Source: Onchidella celtica (lineage: Eukaryota > Mollusca > Gastropoda > Systellommatophora > Onchidiidae). From it: a DNA stretch of 64,000 nt. The notes under the pieces are model-generated. The model was not told the origin of the DNA, ran no database searches, and worked only from the letters and a program-made list of their open reading frames with translations. Positions 35,001 through 46,200 of the stretch are shown piece after piece. Where the stretch lies: the NCBI GenBank assembly GCA_963931925.1, contig OZ007570.1, forward strand, positions 54,221,880 to 54,285,879, given 5' to 3'. Every line of letters starts with the position of its first letter. Within the stretch, counting starts at the first letter, position 1. The position numbers were made by a program, and so were the translations under genes.

Positions 35001-38000
35001 GCAACCAGGCAGAAGTCTACAATATCACTAAAAAGCTATGTGGTAAAAGGAGTAGCAGAAACATCCCTGTCAAGAATACAGAAGGTGTTGTATTAAGCTC
35101 ATACAAGGAACACGAAGAAAGATTGGTAAAGCATTTCAAGGAGGTACTTTACAGGCCCAACCCAACAAGTCAAGCAGTATTTTCAGGAGAAGACAGGAAA
35201 ATGTTAAACATAGATACCGGCCCCTTCACTATATCAGAACTCAACAATGCCATAAAGAAACTGAAGAGGAACAAAGCAGGAGGGAAAGACAATATTATGA
35301 GTGAAATGCTGCAAAACCTAAATGAAGACCCAAAGCTTGCATGCTTGATATTATGAATGAAATCCTGGAATCGAAATAAGCCCCTGAGGAATGGAAGCAC
35401 AGACTGATAATCAAACTTCCAAAGAAAGGAAACCTTTCAGATTGTAACAACTGAAGGGGTATTACCCTTCTTTAATAGCTGGTAAAGTCTTAATAGAATG
35501 CTACCAAGCAGAATGAGTGACAAAATTGATATAATTCTCACAGAAGAACAGGCAAGATTTCACCTCGGTAGAAGCTGTACAGACCACATCACTACTTTAA
35601 GAATCATTACAGCAGTGCTTAGAATGGTGGAATTCCCCCCCCCCCCCCCCCAGTCAACTTTGTAGATATCCAGAAGGGCTTCAATAGTATACACAAAGAA
35701 ACCTTGTGGAATATTGCGGCGGAATTTGTAATACCCAACAAATTCATCAACGTAATGAAAGACCTCTACAGGGACTCACAGTGTTCTATGTTGATGAACA
35801 ATGAATGCTCAGAAGGATTTGCTGTCAACACAGGGGTCAAGCAAAGGATGTATACCCTCTCCTTTTCTGTTTGTCCTGACCATGGACTGGGTAATAAGGA
35901 AATGCACATGTAACAACAGAGGCATCAAGTGTTCAGAAGAAACAACTCTCCAGGATTTGGACTTTGCAGGTGACCTTACCTTACTCTGCCACTTGCATGA
36001 CAACCAACAGGAACTGACAGATGTGTTGGCAAGGGCTGCTGGCACAGACAGACTCCTCGTCAGCACATCCAAAACCAAATTAATGAATGTGAATGCAGGA
36101 GAAAGAACAGTTAAAGTCAGTGGATAGGACCTTGATAATGTAAAGGAGTCAGAAAAGGTAACATCATTAGGAAAATCAGAACTACAATAGCAAAGGCTGC
36201 TGTAGCATTCAATTCTCTGAACAACATCTGGAAAAACCAACACATTAGTAGAAGAACAAAGCTAAATCTTTTCAAATCCAATGTCCTGACAGTCCTAACA
36301 TATGGATCTGAAAGTTGATTCTGCACAAAAGCCTTGAAAAATACACTGAGTGCCTTTGAAAACAAGTGCCTCAGGAAGATTCTAAGCATTAGATAGGATG
36401 AGTTTAAACCAGCCGAAAAGTACGGTCATACATATCAAATGTCATCAGAAAAAAAAGATGGAAATATTATGGCATGGTATTGAGAACAATAAAAGACTTC
36501 CAAAGGCAGCACTATTCTGGAATTCATATGGACAAAGAAGAAGGGGAAGACCAAAAACAACCCTGAAAAGAACACTCCAGTCTGAAAGAAGAGTGGTAAA
36601 ATCAATGTCCTGAAAATAGCTGAACAGATGGCAGCTGATCCCTGCCCTGGTCCCTCCCCCATGTGCCAGGTTTTGACACTGAAAAGTAAGAAGGAGAAGA
36701 CTCTTTTCATAATTTTCGTAGCTTATACTTCACAGCCTTCCATCATGAAAACTCAATGAGAAGTTTTTCCATTTGTTGAACTAATCCAGCTCAAAATTCC
36801 AAAATCTCCTTAACCCTAGTCCTGCGGGAGGCCACTTTATTGGCCTCCCCGCGCAACACGCGAGACACGGGAGGCCGTTATTTTGTCCGACACGCTTAAC
36901 CGCGGGTCCTGCGGGAGGCCACATTTTTGTATAGCAACGGTGCGCCTCGCGCTTTGGTTATTCGGTTGCCAAGGCTGTCGTTGTTGTTGTTTTTTTCACG
37001 TTTTTTTTCCACACTATTTTCGCGTGTTTATCTATCCTGTCACCCCTACTATATCTAACAAAATCGTATCGTCCGATTACGTTTATTACGATGCAACTAT
37101 CCGCAACTATTCGTCATACTCGTGTAATAGTACTGACGGTCTGAAGTTTGAAGTGGGGAAAATCTTGGGGAAACTTTTACTTTGATGCTGGTTGTCGTCT
37201 ACATGTGAAATGAGAAGAAATGGGCCATGTGCATATTTGAGATGCCGTTCTACGTCTGTAATTATGAATTCCGATGTAATGTTAGGGCATGCTGCATAAA
37301 GGCGTCTGTCAGTAGGTTTTTCATCAGGGAAAACTGGGAGAAAATGACCGACTTTGTTGTTGGTCGTTGTCTTTATTTGATGTGGTAATTAGAGAGATAC
37401 TGTGTTCCTTTGATTAAACCGCTTTTCAATACATGTATGTGCTCCACGACCTGGAACTGGAAATCAAATCTCTCGCTAAAACTAACATTATAGTAAGTGA
37501 ACGCTTTACATAGTAGAGGAGGGAGAAGGCAATGTCACGATACATGTGGTTAGTAAATTAAGCGAATGGCTTAAAAAATAATTTGTTCACCTGAATGGCC
37601 TGACATAGGGACAGAAAAAGCGCAGAGGTCTTGGGAACATGATAAAACATGTGCTAAACGGCTTGTAAATGCAGAAAATTCTTGATTTGGGGCCTTCCAT
37701 TTCACAATAAAACCTACTGCATATCATCACAAGTACTTTATCCAAATATCATAGGGATCCCTTACGATTTATCCACCACTATAATTGTTGTTATTGCGTC
37801 CTGGAGTATATGCGATACAGGTGTTCACACGGACCTGATTGACCCGACCGCTGAGGTTATCGGCAACACGCGAACGATCGGCTGACTGGCCGCTGGCTAT
37901 CCCCGCACGGGGCGTTACGTGGACGAGTTCACTCAACGCAGGACGAGGGTTAAGATGAGAAGACTGAAATATAATTATGTTAAATTTCTTTTGACCAACA

Positions 38001-39924
38001 TGTGAAGCAATGCCAACTGTTATTATATCATTAGATGACATTACAAGTTGGTCTCCACATATATTCCCAAGACATAAAGCAAGGCTTTGACTGTACTGTA
38101 CAAATCTATCCATTGTACATTACTATGTGACATTCCTTTACTTTTCTAGCTTCCTTTCTCTGCACACGCACATCAGGTAAATGGGTGTCTATGCTAGATT
38201 TGACCGAAAAGTCTGTTTTGCACCTGAACTCACCCATATAAATGACGAGCCCTCACATGGGAAGAGAGGCTGCTCCATGAAGCAAATGCTTGTCGTGAAG
38301 ATCCCACAGCAAGATCAACATCATCTTGCACTGCATTCAGTGTTGTTGCTAAGTTTTCCCCTGCAAAGTGAACAACAATGTGAGGTTCAGAATATACCAC
38401 CATGCAGTGGTGGATCTACTATGAAACTAATGAAGCTTAAGCTTCAGGGCTAAGAAGAAACTTTTTTTAATGAGTGAATTTTGGATGTTGCCTATTGTTG
38501 TGATTGCAAAGCGGCCCCATAACAGTTTAAGCTTCTGGGTCCCAAAAATGTATGTCCACCACTGCCACCATGTATTAACACACTTCAGAATGCACACCTA
38601 TTAGTAGAATGAAATCATTTACACTGTGTTCAATAATATTAATAAGCACATATATAACATAAATTGCAGTTCAATTTAAAAAGACAGAAATAAAACAACT
38701 AAAGCTTATGTAACTTGTAGTTATAAGTACCTGTTGCTGGTTTCACAGATTCTTCAGATGTTCTGCCCTCTGGACAATGCCATTGCCCATTGATGAAGTG
38801 TCCAAATCTTCGATTGTTTTTGTCTAGCCATGCCTGGTTGTAAATATAGTTACATACATTGAAACAAATTAATAAAATCACCCCTGGACTTTTCTAACCC
38901 GCTCTCCTTATAAAATTTAATTATCAAGGTTTCATTGGAAAAGCCTTTTGAGGGGTAACATCTGAACTAAATAAAGTGCATAAAAAAAAAAGACCTAGAC
39001 TTAAATTTTTGCTCAAAATGCTCTTTAAATGGTGACAAAAATCTCAAAAACTGAATAGGAAATGAAATAAACAAGGTTTAACATGGCGATGAGAAGACTT
39101 GTGATACAAGGTAATAAAACAGTGACAGCACTTTCAAGTTTTGTCCCTAACCAAGGTCATGCTAAATGACACACTGAAATCATTTTGATAACAGAAAATA
39201 CTAACAGCAGGAAAAAGAGTATTCTTTGAAAGACATGGAAAGCCTTCCTAATGCGTCTCATGCCAGTGCTGCCAGATTGCTCCTGGTCTTTAAATGTGTA
39301 ACCCCGCAGTTAAACACCAAACTGTGCATTAACTACAAAAATATCTTGAAAGAGATCTAATTTGATGGAGAAGGCAGAGCCCCTCTGCAATCCCCAGTGC
39401 ATTACTGTAAGAAAATCTGGCCATGTGGTGCATTCGGATGTCCTCCCGCAGACATACTGATGTACGAACAAGTACTTCAGCTAGTCTTAATAATATACAA
39501 AATAACTGACATAAATGGACAAGTCAATGAATTGCAATACGTGCCAACCATTACTTTGTGGTATAAAGAAGATTTTAATATCAAGATCGACAAAGTAAAG
39601 ATGTCTTTTTCTTCTAACACTGTTAGTAACAGTCCAACATGTTGATGCAAGGCCCATAAACTGGAAAAGGAAGACCTGTAAAAAGTAGGCTATAACATCA
39701 TAATGTCTATATCCACCAGCACTCCGATTACAGAATTAATTTTGTTCTCAGACTCCAGAAATCGTTTGGATACAACAACGTTTCAACATTATCGGCTCTA
39801 TTATCAATGATCATAACCACAGCTGTGCACGTACCCGCGCTACTGTCTCCCCATCTAATGCTGAGCCGTACAACAAATCGTCGAAGATAGACTCGACAGT
39901 ACCGTCCGAAATAGCTCCAGCCAT
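20001..39924 (-). CDS. ALDH16A1: ALDH16A1, tandem aldehyde-dehydrogenase-like protein (14 exons, 816 aa)
   Basis: Exons in coding order: 39924-39835, 38833-38731, 38360-38234, 34034-33856, 30846-30590, 30257-30105, 29866-29669, 27266-27168, 26293-26051, 25531-25389, 24857-24690, 23668-23464, 22171-21986, 20300-20001. All junctions are GT..AG and phase-consistent, giving 2451 nt (816 aa; I recall human as 802). The start codon is at 39924, with exon 1 reading [20 protein letters not shown]. Exon 2 ([20 protein letters not shown]) and the end WIPMGD match the family closely. An N-terminal ALDH domain spans roughly residues 30-480, with the ELSGRSP motif (Glu271 = catalytic Glu), and a second ALDH-like domain spans ~520-800. 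The catalytic Cys position, 34 residues after Glu271, is Asn305 (GQSNHAGSR), so the protein is probably inactive as a dehydrogenase. Family knowledge: the mammalian protein is also non-catalytic and is thought to act through protein contacts. Its divergent neighbour is PIH1D1. Confidence 0.95.
20304..21400. other. ALDH16A1 intron 13, distal part: nothing recognised
   Basis: AT-rich intron sequence without coding or repeat signals that I can support. Confidence 0.5.
21410..21836 (-). mobile_element. THAP-bearing MITE in ALDH16A1 intron 13
   Basis: Inverted ends TAGGCCCATTACG (21410) and TAGGCCCATTGCG on the other strand (to 21836) bound ~430 bp. On the minus strand a frame starts [19 protein letters not shown] and continues KLVRFP before losing the pattern. 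M-P-x-x-C-x4-C followed by a (H/V)RFP-type segment is the start of a THAP zinc finger. The element is therefore probably a cut-down P-element-like or Kolobok-like transposon. No clean target duplication is seen. Confidence 0.6.
22560..22800. other. Unassigned GC-richer block in ALDH16A1 intron 12
   Basis: A ~230 bp block (CCCACACAGAGACTGGCACC .. GACGGCCCTTTTGGCATCTG) stands out from the AT-rich intron. It has no long ORF. It may be a repeat fragment, but I find no second copy in the window. Confidence 0.3.
22974..23466 (-). mobile_element. tRNA-derived SINE with perfect 16 bp target duplication over a splice donor
   Basis: A perfect 16 bp direct repeat (minus strand CAAGTGAGTCCAGTTG) lies at 23451-23466 and 22974-22989. 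Between them (23450-22990, minus orientation) is a SINE whose 5' end is tRNA-like: GGTGGTCTAGAGGCAAGG (A-box region) and GGTTCTAAACC (B-box). The body carries an internal ~65 bp duplication (about 23240-23306 and 23307-23370) and a GCCCGGGCA..GGCC segment, and it ends in AATAAAGAGC. The upstream duplication contains the exon 12 splice donor. Confidence 0.9.
23670..24680. other. ALDH16A1 intron 11: AT-rich, no gene
   Basis: Contains a CTGATGAAGATC..GATTGAAAGC stretch at about 24021-24050 that recalls retroelement 3' tails; otherwise nothing is recognised. Confidence 0.4.
24965..25120. repeat. ~32 bp minisatellite in ALDH16A1 intron 10
   Basis: About five copies of a unit containing ATGACTTCTTCCAGGATTTT and AAAGAAATATGACATCTT. 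Two 65 bp higher-order blocks are nearly identical. Confidence 0.85.
27317..29229. mobile_element. 1.9 kb DNA transposon in ALDH16A1 intron 7 (12 bp TIR, TACC duplication)
   Basis: Perfect 12 bp ends CACAGCGCCGAA (27317-27328) and its complement (29218-29229) are flanked by TACC on both sides (27313-27316 and 29230-29233). A CAC-start terminus with 4 bp duplication recalls the Chapaev branch of CMC elements, but that assignment is tentative. Base composition at both ends is GC-rich, unlike the intron. Inside are only fragments that could be coding, such as [13 protein letters not shown] followed by GTGAGT near 27941, and a minus-strand ORF at 28499-28693. No transposase is recognisable. Confidence 0.7.
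31269..33672. mobile_element. Solo LTR (~2.4 kb) in ALDH16A1 intron 4
   Basis: The element begins TGTCAC (31274) and ends GTGACA (33667), with perfect 5 bp flanking duplications TCCAT (31269-31273 and 33668-33672). These are the hallmarks of an LTR retrotransposon. No gag, protease, reverse transcriptase or integrase reading frame is present between the ends and no second LTR is seen, so this is best read as a solo LTR left by recombination. It contains a GC-rich CCGGGG(T)(C/T)GGGCAGA repeat near 31850-31905, small TGCTATTACGATGTTAATG repeats near 32020-32095, and a possible poly(A) signal near 32318. Confidence 0.75.
34190..36720 (+). pseudogene. Non-LTR retrotransposon (APE endonuclease + reverse transcriptase), inactivated
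   Basis: Read across frames, the plus strand holds an endonuclease piece ([12 protein letters not shown] near 34280) and an [22 protein letters not shown] and [11 protein letters not shown] (35020-35160), [19 protein letters not shown] (35260), [14 protein letters not shown] (35410), [17 protein letters not shown] (35660), [16 protein letters not shown] (35840) and [10 protein letters not shown] (35955), followed by a [12 protein letters not shown] tail (36537). The RT active site usually reads F-A-D-D; here it is F-A-G-D. Several stops and frameshifts confirm a dead copy. The sequence style resembles the RTE/craniofacial-development-protein-2-like group; the clade is not certain. It lies antisense in ALDH16A1 intron 3. 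Confidence 0.85.
36810..37953 (+). mobile_element. piggyBac-like MITE, copy 1 (1136 bp, TTAA target sites)
   Basis: Flanked by TTAA on both sides (36810-36813, 37950-37953), with ends CCCTAGTCCTGCG and, inverted, CCCTCGTCCTGCG. CCCT ends at TTAA sites are the piggyBac signature. A second copy lies at 57922-59048 in opposite orientation and aligns over its length. The 5' end has an internal partial repeat (CTTAACC..GTCCTGCGGGAGGCCAC twice). A short frame with IYPVTPT..NK(I/M)VSS..YDAT is preserved in both copies, but no transposase is recognised. Confidence 0.85.
38397..38572. mobile_element. 160 bp hAT MITE just upstream of ALDH16A1 exon 3
   Basis: Ends CAGTGGTGGA (38405) and TCCACCACTG (to 38564) are inverted, with a perfect 8 bp duplication CCACCATG (38397-38404 and 38565-38572). 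The 8 bp duplication and CAGTGG ends are hAT hallmarks. It sits about 36 bp upstream of the exon 3 acceptor on the transcribed (minus) strand; the acceptor itself is intact. Confidence 0.85.
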
Positions 39925-40277
39925 GGTATTGTGCTTGCCAAATGCAACAGATGTCAGTGGGGACTTCCAAGAATTAAATATAAGTTATTATACTTCCCGA
40001 ATACTTTCCTCTTAGTCTTAGCCTAAATGTCAAGAAATTTTCAACAACCTTTCGGTGTACCAAAGGTCAGGATCTCCAGGTCGAAGGACATAGGTCAATA
40101 GTGTAGGGTCTTTTATGTTTCGCCAGACAGAAGAACTTTCTTATCTCCAAGAAACAAGGAAAGTGCGTCCACCGGAAGCAAGATGGTGTACGACTGTGGA
40201 GAATTCAACGAGGACAACTAGAACTACAATTCTTATCACCATTCAATTTTACTTTACATTTGAATAGAGAACAGAGG
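39925..40277. promoter_or_regulatory. Divergent (likely bidirectional) promoter of ALDH16A1 and PIH1D1
   Basis: Only 353 bp separate the two start codons. I see no TATA box placed for either gene. ACCGGAAG (40171-40178, ETS/GABP-type) is followed directly by AAGATGG (40180-40186, the YY1-type core). Both motifs are common in TATA-less housekeeping and bidirectional promoters. The motif reading is direct; function is inferred. Confidence 0.65.
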
Positions 40278-43200
40278 ATGGCAGAGACATTGCTAGATTC
40301 CGAGAACGCGGACAGCACTTTATCAGATGCGATGCTGAGAAAGCTTCTGCTGATCAATGTGAGTCGTTAATGTTGCCAAGCATGGCATGGGCCATGGGCA
40401 GTATTTTTCATTTTTTTGTGCAGTCTAGCCTGTCATTTGCTGTAAGTTTCCGTTGAATTCTCATAAATTAATGTTATTTTAAACTACGAGTGGTCAATCG
40501 AGACAGAAGCCATCATTTCATGATTGAGGTCATTGGTCTCTGAGTTTGAGACGTAACTACTATCTATAATTCAAGTTATTGCTTTCTGTATCTCTTCAAA
40601 ATCCAAAGTACTGTAATAAGAACATCAGTGAACCACTAGTCAGAATCACAAAGATCAAGCTATCAAAAGGTGAAGCAACAACATCGAACTGTTGTTCAAC
40701 AAATTTGCAATTTTATCTAATTTTCTGCCAAATTGACCATCCTTAAGAGCTGTCTTTGTCTAGGAACCAATCAGAAACAAACCCTATGAAATGACGTTTG
40801 CCCCAACTACCCACACTGGCTCAATAGTATGTGCCAGTTTGTTTAGGGGCTGTGGGGAGTGGTCAGTAATCATACCTCACTTTCTCAACAAAATTATAAT
40901 AGGTCTGTCAGTTTGGTATTATTATAAAGATCATTGTTTGGGGACAAAGATATCATTAATTCATTCATTCTAATCCAGCATAATAAGGCATTTATAACAG
41001 AAAAGTTTTCATTAAATGCTTGGGAGTCCTATGTGCCTACCAAAACAAAGAAAAGATGTGCACAGCTGTACTGTGTACTTTGGCAAGGATTGCTGTCTCA
41101 AGTAAGACTTCCCATGAATATGGTCACTGACCCGTTCAGCGGCCCTTACTCATTGCATGCTGCTTGGGAGTTAACTCTGTTTGTGACAGCAAAATCTTTA
41201 CCAAATATTTCTCATTTATAAGTCATAGATTATAGAGTAGAATTCTTGTACCTATAACTTTTGATTTTATGTTGTTTTTTGTTATTAACAGAATGAGAGT
41301 CCAAGTGGCATTCCTACAGACCCTAATACTCCAAAAACAACACCAGATGGAGTTCCTTATGTAGTCATCAAGCCAATTCCTGGTAATCAGAAAAATGGAT
41401 TCATAAGATTACAGTCTACGTTATCATGGGTCACCTGGTTGTACTATACAGTGGTCACCGCCTAACAGCACGGTACCCGGGAGACAGTGTTTAGCGTGCT
41501 GGTAGGCGAATAGGGGAGGGAACCATGCATGTGCACTGTTTAATTAACACGCTTACGTCCCCTGTTTGAGAAACGGAGGAACGTGACTTGCCCCTATTGC
41601 CTTATTGAAATGTATATATTTTTAGAAATTTTTTTTTTCTTTTTTGTGATTTTTAATTTTTTTAATTTTTTTTTTTTATGTGTACATAGTGGGAACCAGT
41701 TGGTTTCAGGCTACGTCCCCCACCAAAAGGTACTATTCCTCCTTTAGCACTTTACTTCACGTTTTATTTCAACCCAAAAATTATAATTTATGTTACAACC
41801 CTTAATTTGCTTTGGAAAAAAAAGAAGTGATGGTTGTCTGTTTTTGTTTGTTCAGGGCATGGTGTGCAACTTCTTTTTCAATGTCTTCAAATTGTTGAAG
41901 CATTGAACTCTTTCCCTTCATCTGCAGGAATGTTCTTATGGCTCTTAGTCTTACGGCTGATGAAAGTCCTCCGTTCTGATGGTTCTTGAACTGGTTCATC
42001 AGTTTCATCCTCTTCCTCTTCCTCCATCACTTTTTGTTTCTTGACACACTGAATCAGTTCTGTGTCCGTTAGAGAGCCACAAACTTCAAGATCTTAGTCC
42101 TGGTCTATCATGGCATCAAACTCCTCCTCTGTCAAACTTCGGGAACAGGCAATGGTTCGATGTCTGCCACAGGTGTTTCACCAAAACCAGCTTTTCCATA
42201 ACAATTGGCAATGGTTTGCCGAGTCACCTTCCCCCAAGCACTGTGAAGCATGTAGATGGCGTCAAGAAGAGAGACTGACTTGGAAAGATGAACAACTTTT
42301 TTGATTTCATCTCTGTCAAGTTCCGTGATAATGCGTCTGTTGATCAGAGTTCTGTAATGACCCTTCAAATTTCTGATGATGCCCATGTCCATTGGCTGTA
42401 GAACAGATGTGGTGTTGGGGGGCAGGAATTTGATCTCAATGTTGCCTTAGGACATGTCTGATGGATGGGCAGAACAACTGCCTAGAAGCAGCAAAATGTT
42501 GCGCTTTGCAATCTTAAGGCGCCGGTTCCAGTTGTCTAGGTGGTCTCAGAAAATAATTCCTGTCATCCAAGCATTTGATGAGTTTCTGTAGGTGACAGGC
42601 AAGGTGTTTAGGTCTCGTGGAAAATGCCGTGGCTGTTTTGATTTCCCTATCACCATTAGCTTTTCTTTCTCTGTTCCAGACATGTTTGCACACACCAGCA
42701 CAGTGACCCGTTCTTTGGCCTTTTTTCCGCCTTGCAAGGTTTCATCTTTAAAGGTGTAACCTCGGTCTGGCAAACCTCGGAAATAGATCCCAGTTTCATC
42801 TGCGTTGAAAATGTCGTTCTCACTGTATTGTTGCAAGATAGCAGGAAGAATGAGGGATCGAAATTCTTCTGATGCCGCCGTGTCTGTCGCTTGCTGCTCT
42901 CCATGCTCTTTTTTGAAGTTTAGTCCATGGCGAGATTTAAACCTGTTCACCCATCCATCAGAAGGCTCAAAATCATGCCCTAACTCCTTAGCTAATTCCG
43001 TTGCTTTGGTCTTCAAAATAGGCAAATTGAGTCTGGCATTTTGATCCAACTTCTGTTTCATCCACAAAAACAAAGCTTCATCCACATCTTCTTCTTTAAA
43101 AGGGCGTATTATTTTGAGTGTCAGCGATCCTGATGTTGCTTGTTGTTTTAGATGTTCTCGGTTTTTAGCGATTCTGGAGACTGCTGCGGTCCAGGTTAAA

Positions 43201-46200
43201 CTTTTTTCCAATGGAAACGAAGTTCACCTTTCCAATCTTCTCTTCTTTCTCAATTTCTGCAAGAACATCTAATTTTGTTTTCAGCTCGATAGATTTTCCA
43301 CGGGATGCCATGATCTTAACAAGTTTTGCTTTGCTTCAATGCTTAGAAAGTGAAAATGTGAAATGAACTGTTACTCAATCGTAAGTGTCCTTAAACTCAT
43401 CAGTGTAGACTGAGGCCTTATGCCTTGCGGTAAATTAAGGCCTAATCATGACAAAATTGGAAAGAATCCGACCAATCGAATGCAAAAGCCGATCAGATGA
43501 AAAAACCAATCAAGTGCGACGAATGTTTTCTCTATTCTTTCCCATCCGCCCACTCAAACCTTTGCAACTGATTAGGGCGGTCACAAACCTTCTGTTGTTC
43601 CCGCCCCCCACACACACAGTCAGTTTGATCTACATACGCAACTGACCAAAGCAGCGCCGCCGCCATGTGCCCATTGTAAAGAGCACGTGTCTGTCTGGCA
43701 AGAGATTAGGGCGGCCCCATACCCTCTGTTGACTCCAACCCCACCCTCACATGCCAGTTTGATCTACCTATACGCAATTGATCAAAGCAGCGCCGCTGCC
43801 ATCTGTCCATTGCAAACAGCCCCTGTCTGTCTGGTGGTCAAGTACATGTAATACACTTCGTTTGTAAAAATTTTTCATCTCTCTGATAATGAAAAAAGCG
43901 TGCTCTTAGGCGAATGGTATTTTAAACAAGCGTGTTGTTAGAGGGGACCTTTTATATAGAAAAAATTATGTTTTTTTTTAAAGCATGCTGTTAGACGGAT
44001 CGTGCTGGTAGCCGGCGTGCTGTTAGGCGGTGACCACTGCACTATATTATTATATTTTGCATGCAGATCATCGTACACCTGCTCATATTGTAGTGGAAAT
44101 GTACACTGAAACATGTTGTCCTGACCCTTGATCTTGCAGTTCTTAACTTCATTTTCTCTTTCCAGGCTTAATCCTGCAGCATAAGCGGATAGTGGTGATT
44201 CTTTAATGAAAAGACCATTAAGATGTAACTTTTTCTGTCTCATGACATAATTTTTGTGAGGTAGCAAATATGCCTCCTGGCCATATTTTTAGCATACTAA
44301 AAATCAGACATAAATATTTACATTAATATGATTAAGAAGGCCTGAAAGTGAAAGTGAAATGTTCCGCAACAAAATTTTGCTTTTATATCAGGAGGTAAAG
44401 AGAAACTTACAAGAATGTACATACATACAAGAATTCATCAAGAAAGAAACTGTGTGTGATGTCTTATCTTTTGATGTTTTTTTGTTTCTTCTGCGCAGGA
44501 GTATGCCTGAAGACTCAAACTGATCAGAAGGAAAAAGTGTTTGTAAATATTTGCTACTCTGAAAATGTTAGTATCCATTTTGCTTATGAGTATTTAAAAT
44601 GAATAGTGAGCCACTCTAGCATTCAAATTTCTCCCTGTGTTAAAATACTCATTGTCATCTGGAGTTTTCAGTATTATGCACATATATGAAAGCTGAAATG
44701 CATTACTTAAATGTTATAATTCTTGAAATCCTATTGCCTGACAGATAATTTTCTGGGTAGATGGGGCAGGCTAAATATTAGTCTTTTTTATACATCAACC
44801 ATGCATGCGAAACTGGAGTAAAACTGCTGGTTTCAGCAGGGCACTGACAATTCTCACCATAATTCCTTGCACCACGAGAGAATCTCTGATTCTACAATGT
44901 TCTACACTTATAGTTTATCATACCCATCCATATGTTCAATTCTATCCAGGTGCCAGAGCCAAAAGATATCACTGATGATGAGTTGTTGAAAGTATTAGAA
45001 TCTGAAGACCCTACACAGTTCCGCATTCCTATGAGCATAGGGGAACCTCATGCGGAACTGGACAAATGTAAGTTGGAAACACAGATATAGTTATGTACTC
45101 ACGTGTAATTATGTATTTGAAATTAACATCACTAAGTCACACGTAGTTTACAACACTTTTCAAGGTTTAATTTACAAATGTTCCCAAGTTGACATGGATA
45201 TAATCTGTGTCAGAAAGGACCAAAAAAAAGATCAGATCTTGGCATCATATTTTTTTCTGTCCATTTAGTTTTTGTACATATTTAAATCTTTTGAGGAAAA
45301 TGTCTGTTTTTATTTATAAGGTGTATGTCCTGTTTTCAGGTCTTGTGTTGCCATGAGCATGTATTATGGCTTGGTAGCAAGACGGTTTTGAGCAAAGATC
45401 ATAAATTTGCAGAGTGTGTTATGATAAAGATTTTCCTTTCATTATGCATTTGATTATCATTCTTATTAATTTTTCAGTCTGGCTTGCTCTTTGTTAAATG
45501 ATTTTCACCCAGTGAGATTTATCAGCTTATTCAGAATCTGTTGTAACAACTTTATATTAAATGAAATGAGGAAAGTGAATTTATTATGAGTCTCCTTTTC
45601 TGTATCATATTTTAAACTGATTTTCACAGCGGTCTTGAAGAATGTGACATTGCTTTAATTAAGAAAACAAAAATTTGTTGTCAGGGCAAATGTAATTTGT
45701 TATTAGAATACAGATCATTCTCTTTTAATCAAAGCCCTTTTGGCCTTGTGCTGCGGCAGGAAACTGCTGTGAAATAAGTTTGTTTTGCTTCCATTCTCTT
45801 CTTCTTTTGTCTAATTTAAGATAATGTCATCATTTTTTCAAACTTGACTGTTCTTCCTCTCCAGCTGGTGGAGGCTGCACGGCCTATGATGTTGTTGTCC
45901 ATCCAAATTTCATGGAGAAAATGGAGAAAAGTGAACTTTTAAAGACATTCTTTTTAACAATAATGTGCGAAGGATTAGAGGCCAAATATGACATCCTTCT
46001 TAAGAGAGGTGAGATGCTCAGTTGTAAGAATTTATGATTTCCCCCACTACACAGATTATGAGCTGATGCAGCACTACTTTTGTGCATTTTCACATCTCAT
46101 GCTATGGCATCCAACATTAATATTCTCAGCAAAATTCCTGAGACTGCTGATACTCTTTCCATCTTCCTCACCTTGCTCGTAACACCTCTGCCTTTTACAA

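Larger units (their letters stand above)
41449..44039 (-). mobile_element. Near full-length Tigger/pogo DNA transposon in PIH1D1 intron 2
   Basis: Inverted ends CAGTGGTCACCGCCTAACAG + CAC mark 41449 and 44039, flanked by ACTATA-like sequence on both sides. The 2.59 kb element contains a decayed pogo-type transposase on the minus strand. Its 5' part (43.57-43.85 kb) carries a ~138 bp tandem duplication. It is inserted antisense to PIH1D1. Confidence 0.9.

Noticed and set aside
34820..35356. 178-codon ORF as a host gene in ALDH16A1 intron 3
   Set aside because: It is the start of the RT region of an inactivated LINE, with stops and frameshifts on both sides.
35809..36243. 144-codon minus-strand ORF
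   Set aside because: Shadow of the LINE reverse transcriptase on the plus strand.
43938..44267. 109-codon minus-strand ORF spanning the Tigger end
   Set aside because: Part lies in the Tigger terminal repeat and part in the PIH1D1 intron; no recognised domain.
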